From Chromatiales bacterium (lineage in GTDB: Bacteria; Pseudomonadota; Gammaproteobacteria; UBA6429; Thiohalophilaceae): a DNA stretch of 64,000 nt. Below, piece by piece: positions 58,397-64,000 of the stretch. The position numbers and the translations under genes were made by a program. The notes beneath the pieces were generated by a model. It was not told the DNA's origin, searched no databases, and saw only the letters and a program-made list of their open reading frames with translations. The DNA is taken from NCBI GenBank assembly GCA_027032075.1, contig JALVOC010000019.1, positions 1-64,000 on the forward strand, in the 5' to 3' direction. Every line of letters begins with the position of its first letter. Positions within the stretch are counted from its first letter, which is position 1.

Positions 58397-59002
58397 TCAG
58401 CGGGCACGGCGTTGAAAACGATACAGCGCCACTTCCCCCATCAAATTCGGCAGCAGGCGCATCGGCAGGCTGGTGCGATGGGCGTGATCCACAACGGTGC
58501 GCTCGAGGATGTGGAAATCTTTTTCGGCACACAGGGCTTCGAAATCGCGCAAGGTGCACAGATGGATATTGGGTGTGTTGTACCAGGTATTGGGCAGGGA
58601 AGGGGTGACCGGCATGCGGCCACGCAAAAGTTGCAGGCGGCAGTACCAGTGGCCGAAGTTGGGGAAGGTGATGATGCCCTCGCGCCCGACCCGCAGCATC
58701 TCTTCCAGCAGCCGATCAGGGTAGTGCACCGCCTGCAGGGTCTGCGACATCACCACGTAATCAAAAGCGCCGGTTTCAAAATCATTCAGGCCGCGGTCAA
58801 GGTCGGTCTGGATAACGTTGACGCTGTTGTCGATGGCATCGGCAACCTTGTCGGGATCAATTTCCAGGCCGTAGCCGCTGACCTGCTGATGGTCACGCAG
58901 GTAGGCAAGCAACGTCCCGTCGCCACAGCCGAGATCGAGTACCCGGCTTGCGGGAGCGATCCAGTCGGCGATGATACGAAGTTCAGGGCGTAGTTCCTGC
59001 AT
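58397..59002 (-). CDS. metW: Methionine biosynthesis protein MetW
   Basis: 201 residues. SAM-methyltransferase fold with VLDLGCGDGTLLAYL and the family motif FDYVVMSQTLQAVHYPDRLLEEMLRVG. It acts together with MetX in the homoserine acylation branch. It begins 3 bases after the metX stop. Confidence 0.95.
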   Translation of the reverse strand: MQELRPELRIIADWIAPASRVLDLGCGDGTLLAYLRDHQQVSGYGLEIDPDKVADAIDNSVNVIQTDLDRGLNDFETGAFDYVVMSQTLQAVHYPDRLLEEMLRVGREGIITFPNFGHWYCRLQLLRGRMPVTPSLPNTWYNTPNIHLCTLRDFEALCAEKDFHILERTVVDHAHRTSLPMRLLPNLMGEVALYRFQRRAR

Positions 59003-59005
59003 GAT

Positions 59006-60148
59006 CTATTGTCCCGTGTTGATACGTTCCATATAGCGGTGAAACACATCCATGTAATTCCGGATCGGCATGAGAAACGCGTCGTGTCCGTGATGGGCCT
59101 CGATTTCTGCATAACTGACGTTCTTTTTGCTGTGCAGCAGGGCTTTGACGATTTCCCGTGAGCGTTCCGGGGCAAAACGCCAGTCCGAGGTAAAGGCGAT
59201 GAGCAGGAAATCGGCCTTTGCCCGCTGCAGTGCCCTGGCCAGATTGTTGTCATAATCGGCGGCCGGATCAAAATAATCCAAAGCCTTGGTCATCAGTAGA
59301 TAGGTGTTGGCATCGAATTTTTCCACAAAGGATTGTCCCTGGTAGCGTAAATAACTTTCCACCTGGAATTCCACATCGAAGCCGAAGTTGAGTTTGCCTT
59401 CGCGCAACTCGCGGCCGAATTTTGCCCGCATCGCCTCGTCTGACAGATAGGTGATGTGCCCCAGCATGCGGGCGAGCATCAGTCCGCGCCGCGGGATCAC
59501 ATCGTGTTCGTAATAGTGGCCTTTGTGAAAATCGGGATCGGACATGATCGCCTGCCGCGCCACCTCGTTAAAACCGATATTCTGTGCGGAGAGCTTCGGC
59601 GCCGCGGCAATCACCACCGCGTGCTGCAACCGCTCCGGATAATCAATCGACCACTGCATCGCCTGCATGCCACCGAGGCTGCCGCCAATCACCGCCGCCC
59701 ACTGTTCTATCTCCAGGGCATCCGCCAGGCGGGCCTGGCTGCGCACCCAGTCTTTGACGGTGACGATGGGGAAGTCGGGACCGTAGGGTTTGTTTTTTTC
59801 GGGGTTGAGGCTCATCGGTCCGGTGCTGCCCTTGCAGCCTCCCAGGTTGTTGGGACAGACGACAAAAAAGCGGTTGGTATCAATGGGTTTGCCCGGACCG
59901 ATGCAGGTTTCCCACCATCCCGGTTTGCTGTCTTCCATACTGTGATAACCGGCGGCGTGGTGGTCCCCGCTGAGCGCATGGCAGATGAGGACGGCATTGG
60001 AGTGTTCGGCATTCAGCTCGCCGTAGGTTTCATACACCAGATCGTAAGCCGGCAGACTGCGCTTGCAGTCCAGTTCCAGCGGGCTGTCGAAATGAAGTGA
60101 TTGCGGGGTAACCAGGCCGACGGAATCAGCGGGTATCGTTTTGGGCAT
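59006..60148 (-). CDS. metX: Homoserine O-acyltransferase MetX
   Basis: 380 residues, alpha/beta hydrolase. The nucleophile lies in [12 protein letters not shown], the aspartate in [11 protein letters not shown] and the histidine in AHHGHDAFL. It acylates homoserine using acetyl- or succinyl-CoA. The coupled MetW is typical of the succinyl-using clade in gammaproteobacteria, but the acyl donor cannot be told from these motifs alone. Confidence 0.95.
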   Translation of the reverse strand: MPKTIPADSVGLVTPQSLHFDSPLELDCKRSLPAYDLVYETYGELNAEHSNAVLICHALSGDHHAAGYHSMEDSKPGWWETCIGPGKPIDTNRFFVVCPNNLGGCKGSTGPMSLNPEKNKPYGPDFPIVTVKDWVRSQARLADALEIEQWAAVIGGSLGGMQAMQWSIDYPERLQHAVVIAAAPKLSAQNIGFNEVARQAIMSDPDFHKGHYYEHDVIPRRGLMLARMLGHITYLSDEAMRAKFGRELREGKLNFGFDVEFQVESYLRYQGQSFVEKFDANTYLLMTKALDYFDPAADYDNNLARALQRAKADFLLIAFTSDWRFAPERSREIVKALLHSKKNVSYAEIEAHHGHDAFLMPIRNYMDVFHRYMERINTGQ

Positions 60149-60248
60149 GGATTATCAGCCAGACAAGTCAATCATCAGGCTACAAGTCTAATGAGGGGCG
60201 GAGCATCACGCAACCACCTGATGCTGCCCGCTGCAAGAAGGAAAGTGA

Positions 60249-62210
60249 TCAGGCGACCTGAACGTTGTCGTTATCCGCCGTCTCGCCCGGGATGAAGGAA
60301 TCCAGCGGCTTGTTGAGGGTCTCCATCAACAGGTTGATGTCGGCCAGTTGCTTGTTGAGTTTTTCGGCAGTTTGTTCCAGCTCTTTGATGTGATTCTGCA
60401 GGGTGTCGCGGGATTCATTGATCTTGCGCAGGCTTTCCAGCCGTTTTTCCATTTGCAGCTTGTGTTCCTTGATACGCGCAATCAGGGGTGCCAGTGCCGA
60501 CTTGCCCCAGGCCTCCACTTCCTGATGGGCCTGGAAGTAGGTATTACGCGCATGACTGACCATTGAGATGAAAAACTTTTTCACCACGAATGACTGTTCC
60601 GTCATGGTGGTGACCGGACTCTTGCGGTATGCCTCGGCCTCATGGTAGAGGCGTTCCAGGTCCCGCTTGAACTTGGCCATGCTGAAAAACTTGGGTTTGG
60701 TCTCGGTCAGCCCGTGTTCCTTGTGGAACTGGCGGTAGATGGTCTGCAACAGGGTATTGATCTGATCGGTCTGATCGTTCGCCTCCTTGATGGTTTCCGT
60801 GATGAGATCGAAGAATTCCTTCATCGCGGCTTTCAGTCCGTGGGTGGTCCAGGTGCCGCTCATTTCCTTGCGGGTCTTGGACATCAGTTTGTCCAGTTTG
60901 CTCAGGCTCAAGAGGCCGAGAAGTTTGGCATGCTTCTCGGAAAAGGTCTTTTTGTTGGCGGTGAAGCTTTCCACGCTCTTGTGATAAGTGGCCTGCTCCT
61001 CGCGGGTCTTTTTCATCAAATGCGCGATGACGTCCTCATTTTTGCCGCTGAGGTTGTGCAGTTCCTTGAGTTGTTTGTTGGCATTGGAGAGACGCGAGGC
61101 GATCATATTGCGGGATTCGTTCGCCATGTTGCCGATTTCCCCGACGATGTTTTCCCGTACGATGGTCTGTTTTTGCGGCAGGATTTCCTGGGCGAGGATG
61201 TACTCGAGTGCCAGGATGTTGCTTTTGGCAAGCAGATCGTTGTCGGTGCGGATTTTGGCCAGCAACCCTTTTTGTGCCGAAACCGGAAAGATGTTTTCGT
61301 TATCGATTTCCAGCATTTTCGCAACAGATTTGCACTGGGTTTTGATGCTGTTGTTCACCGCTTCCTCGCCTTTCAGCTCGTCCCACAGGGTATCGACCTT
61401 GTTGAGCACCACGACGCGTGAGTGTTTGGCGTCGGTGCCGAGCGGTTTGACGAAGTGATTCCACATATCCAGATCGGATGAGGTGACCCCTGTATCCGCC
61501 GCCAGCACGAAAATCACCGCCTGGGCGGAAGGCAGCATGTTCAGCGTCAGTTCCGGCTCGTTCCCCAGGGCGTTGAGACCAGGAGTGTCGAGAATGGTGA
61601 GCCCTTCTTTCAGCAGGGGATGGGGAAAACTGATCATGGCATGGCGCCACATGGGGATCTCGACCATTTTCGCCTCATCGGCTTCTTCGGCGGTATGCAG
61701 CCCGAGCCTGGCTGCCACCGGAGCCGGCACCCGCTTGGTTTTCACCACCTCCTTGAAGGCCTCGGCCATGCTTTCCGCCGAATCGGTGTCGAGAGGTATG
61801 GTGATCCAGTCTATGGGGTCCTGCTTGAATTCCTGAATGCTTTTGTCCTCCAGACGGGTTTCGATCGGCAGCAGGCGGATGTAACTCTCATCCGCCTTGA
61901 AATCATAGAGCAGCTCCGTCGGGCACATGGTGGTGCGGCCCGCTTCGGATGGCAGCAGGCGCCGGTCGTATTCCGAAAAAAAGATGGCATTGATCAGTTC
62001 TGTTTTGCCGCGGGCGAATTCCGCCACGAAGGCAATGGTGAGCCGATCGGATTTCAATGCGTCGATCAGTTCGAATATGCGCAGTTCCGTTTCGGCACTG
62101 CTCATTTTGTTGGCTTCAAGCCAGCGTTGGTACTTGCTAATCGCTTCAATCAGATCAGTGCGCCAACGCCCGTAGGCCTGCATTTGGTCAGTAAAACGAT
62201 CTGTTGCCAT
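60249..62210 (-). CDS. Dynamin-like large GTPase
   Basis: 653 residues from ATG 62210. The GTPase domain (about 40-330) has a P-loop AEFARGKT (63-70) in which the first Gly of GxxxxGK(S/T) is Ala, G3 DTPGLN, and G4 NKVD. The C-terminal half is long and helical with several predicted coiled coils (about 380-640), including LMKKTREEQATYHKSVESF. Bacterial dynamin-like proteins remodel or protect membranes. No second dynamin gene is adjacent, unlike many paired systems. The G1 change may lower but need not abolish GTP binding. Confidence 0.85.
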   Translation of the reverse strand: MATDRFTDQMQAYGRWRTDLIEAISKYQRWLEANKMSSAETELRIFELIDALKSDRLTIAFVAEFARGKTELINAIFFSEYDRRLLPSEAGRTTMCPTELLYDFKADESYIRLLPIETRLEDKSIQEFKQDPIDWITIPLDTDSAESMAEAFKEVVKTKRVPAPVAARLGLHTAEEADEAKMVEIPMWRHAMISFPHPLLKEGLTILDTPGLNALGNEPELTLNMLPSAQAVIFVLAADTGVTSSDLDMWNHFVKPLGTDAKHSRVVVLNKVDTLWDELKGEEAVNNSIKTQCKSVAKMLEIDNENIFPVSAQKGLLAKIRTDNDLLAKSNILALEYILAQEILPQKQTIVRENIVGEIGNMANESRNMIASRLSNANKQLKELHNLSGKNEDVIAHLMKKTREEQATYHKSVESFTANKKTFSEKHAKLLGLLSLSKLDKLMSKTRKEMSGTWTTHGLKAAMKEFFDLITETIKEANDQTDQINTLLQTIYRQFHKEHGLTETKPKFFSMAKFKRDLERLYHEAEAYRKSPVTTMTEQSFVVKKFFISMVSHARNTYFQAHQEVEAWGKSALAPLIARIKEHKLQMEKRLESLRKINESRDTLQNHIKELEQTAEKLNKQLADINLLMETLNKPLDSFIPGETADNDNVQVA

Positions 62211-62415
62211 TTGACTTGATTCCGGTATGTTTTTACAACGATTTAATGTAGCGTGATATCCTCTGCGAGGACAATTATAAAATGTGATGAATTTCACAAT
62301 TCATCGGCATCCCGGCCCCTGAAGCGCCGATACTCCTTCCGATGGTTAGCGGCCGACATCAGGGAGAGGTTTAGCCTTATCCGTTATCCTATTGAATTAA
62401 TTGTAGCAAAAATCA

Positions 62416-62718
62416 CTACCTGGTCGCTGTTTCAGGCTGAATGGGTTCCGGCAGGCGTGCCGGCTGGTGGATTCTGAACAGCTTGTTGCGGCCGTTGTTG
62501 CCGCCGGCAAGTTCGATCTGCTTGCGGTTCACGCCAAAAAGCCCGGCCAGGTATTTGAGCAGATGGGCGTTTGCCTTGCCGTCCACCGGCGGTGCGGTAA
62601 TGCGAATCTTCAGGCTGTCGCCGTGAGGGCCGACGATTTCATCCCGGCTGGCACGGGGCTGGACATAAACGCGCAGCAGCAGGATGCCGTTATTCCAGGA
62701 ATAAAACACGATGCTCAT
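62416..62718 (-). CDS. yggU: DUF167 protein YggU
   Basis: 100 residues. The family pattern VYVQPRASRDEIVGPHGDSLKIRITAPPVDGKANAHLLKYLA is present. Overlaps yggT by 4 bases. Function unknown; often encoded with yggT and proC. Confidence 0.92.
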   Translation of the reverse strand: MSIVFYSWNNGILLLRVYVQPRASRDEIVGPHGDSLKIRITAPPVDGKANAHLLKYLAGLFGVNRKQIELAGGNNGRNKLFRIHQPARLPEPIQPETATR

Positions 62719-63314
62719 CCAAACAGGGCCAGCTGGTGGCCATACGCCATGGCGCCGGCGAAGTCCTTGAGGGGGGCGATTACCAGCAGCATGACGAGGT
62801 AGAGCACAATGATCGCCGCCATGGGGGAGAGGTCCAGGCCGCCGATGGGGGGAAGCAAGCGTTGCAGCGGGCGCATCAGCGGAGCGGTGATCTGCGACAG
62901 CAGGTTGGCAACGGGGTTGTAGCCGCCGGCGCTGACCCAGCTGAGGATCACCAGGATGAAAATGCTGAAGAGGTAGACATTCACCAGCAGGTTGAGGATT
63001 TCAACCAGAGCCAGCGCAAACAAGCCCGCTATCGAAGGCATCGGCAGGGTGGTGATCAGGCTGAGGAGCAGGATTTCAACCACGACCACGAGCAACAGGA
63101 GGATGACCGAGGCCATGTCGATCCCGGCCAGTCCGGGAATGATCCGCCGCAGCGGGCGCAGTGGCGGATTGGTCACTTTCACCACAAACTGGGAGACCGG
63201 ATTGTAAAAATCGGCGCGCACGAACTGCATCAGCAGGCGCAGCAGAATGATGATTTCATAGAGACCAAACAGGGTTTTGATCAGAAAAACCCCGGCATTG
63301 CTCAAATAGCCCAT
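62715..63314 (-). CDS. yggT: YggT-family membrane protein
   Basis: 199 residues made of two YggT repeats, each ending with NPxxxxLxxxTxPxLRPLRRxxP-type motifs (NPVSQFVVKVTNPPLRPLRRIIP and NPVANLLSQITAPLMRPLQRLLP). It is an inner-membrane protein linked to osmotic or division functions in related bacteria. Ten bases follow the proC stop. Confidence 0.93.
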   Translation of the reverse strand: MGYLSNAGVFLIKTLFGLYEIIILLRLLMQFVRADFYNPVSQFVVKVTNPPLRPLRRIIPGLAGIDMASVILLLLVVVVEILLLSLITTLPMPSIAGLFALALVEILNLLVNVYLFSIFILVILSWVSAGGYNPVANLLSQITAPLMRPLQRLLPPIGGLDLSPMAAIIVLYLVMLLVIAPLKDFAGAMAYGHQLALFG

Positions 63315-63323
63315 AGTGCTTCC

Positions 63324-64000
63324 TTATTTTCCAAGTTCATCAGCCAGTTCCACCGCCCGGTCCCGGGCAGCGGTCAGTGCCTTGCTGAACAGGGCCTCCA
63401 GCCCCCCTTCACGCAAGGCGGCAATCGCCCGCTCTGTCGTGCCGCCGGGAGAGGTGACGTTCTCCCGCAGCACGGCCGGATCCTGCTCGATCTCCAACGC
63501 CAGGCGGGCGGCGCCGAATGCAGTCTGGATGGTGAGCAGGCGCGCGGTCTCCTCGGGCAGTCCCAGTTCGCGGCCGGCTTGCTCCATCGCCTCCATCACC
63601 AGGAAGAAATAGGCCGGACCGCTGCCGGAGAGGGCAGTGACGGCGTCCATCAGCGCTTCTTTTTCGAGCCATTGCACCAGGCCCACGGCGCGCATGATGG
63701 ATTCGGCGATATTGCGCTGTTCCTCGCTGACCTGCGGGGAGGCGTAGAGGGCGGTTGCCCCGCTTTGCACCAGGGCGGGTGTATTGGGCATGGCGCGGAC
63801 GATCGGCGTGTTCTCACCCAGCCAGTTGTGGAGGGAACGGGTGCGGATACCGGCAGCAATGGTCAAAAAGAGCTGGTTTTCCCGTTGGCCGGTTTGCAGT
63901 GTCGTGGTCACATCCTTCAGCACCTGGGGTTTGACCGCCAGTACCACGACATCGCACTGTTGCACAATCTCCTGATTGTTCGCCGTAGTATGGACAGGGA
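63324..64000 (-). CDS. proC: Pyrroline-5-carboxylate reductase ProC (N-terminus beyond right edge)
   Basis: About 225 residues are in the window and the frame stays open to the right edge (PVHTTANNQEIVQQCDVVVLAVKPQ at the upstream end). The missing part is the N-terminal GxGxxG NADP-binding start. The C-terminal dimer domain has the diagnostic TALSGSGPAYFFLVMEAMEQAG and a late SPGGTTERAIAALREGG. It makes proline from pyrroline-5-carboxylate. First gene of the proC-yggT-yggU run. Confidence 0.95.
   Translation of the reverse strand, partial: PVHTTANNQEIVQQCDVVVLAVKPQVLKDVTTTLQTGQRENQLFLTIAAGIRTRSLHNWLGENTPIVRAMPNTPALVQSGATALYASPQVSEEQRNIAESIMRAVGLVQWLEKEALMDAVTALSGSGPAYFFLVMEAMEQAGRELGLPEETARLLTIQTAFGAARLALEIEQDPAVLRENVTSPGGTTERAIAALREGGLEALFSKALTAARDRAVELADELGK

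Overview
The window is a chromosomal segment of a gammaproteobacterium. The base composition is moderately GC-rich and the gene order is typical of the class: rpoH next to ftsX-ftsE-ftsY, rpmB-rpmG-radC-coaBC-dut-algC-argB-slmA, pyrE beside an exonuclease III/Crc-type gene, and metX-metW-DUF4426 near yggT-proC. Several anion/sulfur-type exporters (a long YeiH-like protein and two TauE/SafE-type proteins), cbb3-oxidase maturation genes and four c-di-GMP-related proteins suggest a free-living, respiring, possibly sulfur-oxidising bacterium. That lifestyle is inference. No rRNA, tRNA, CRISPR array or intact prophage was seen.

Layout. 1-1000: insertion-sequence debris (an IS110-type 3' end and an IS256-type 5' end) followed by two tandem copies of an 84-bp palindromic repeat. 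1.0-5.5 kb: an unusual heme-copper-oxidase-like protein without the CuB histidine pair, and ccoI-ccoS. 5.7-9.1 kb: a membrane-anchored VWA protein coupled to a coiled-coil membrane protein, then an unrecognised convergent gene. 9.1-12.7 kb: an AT-rich leader, a YeiH-like transporter, a 44-residue membrane protein, a universal stress protein and an SRPBCC-like membrane protein. 12.8-14.2 kb: a gamma-glutamylcyclotransferase and a gene-poor stretch. 14.2-19.4 kb: rpoH, whose promoter is overlaid by a CIRCE-like operator, a two-receiver diguanylate cyclase, and ftsX-ftsE-ftsY. 19.5-26.4 kb: an M16 protease pair, rsmD, coaD, a ferredoxin, gamma-glutamyltransferase and mutM. 26.5-36.6 kb: a DUF1269-like protein, a GldA/F/G-type ABC system, a globin-coupled diguanylate cyclase coupled to an orphan hyuA, hemerythrin and an EAL-HDOD protein. 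36.7-47.2 kb: the housekeeping block from rpmG to the Crc-like nuclease. 47.2-54.3 kb: small membrane/lipoprotein genes, a MacAB-like efflux operon with two different permeases, and an AmpG-like MFS protein. 54.3-64.0 kb: a TauE/SafE-like protein, a GGDEF-EAL protein, DUF4426-metW-metX, a dynamin-like GTPase, yggU, yggT and proC, which runs off the right edge.

How the genes work together. ccoI and ccoS serve copper loading of cbb3 oxidase, although the oxidase structural genes are not in the window. rpoH appears to be under HrcA/CIRCE control, linking two heat-shock circuits. coaD (late CoA synthesis) and coaBC (middle steps) are both present. algC, dut, argB and pyrE supply sugar phosphates, nucleotides and arginine. 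The most intriguing parts are the CIRCE/promoter overlap at rpoH, the CuB-less oxidase-like protein, the YeiH/small-protein/Usp module and the VWA/coiled-coil pair.
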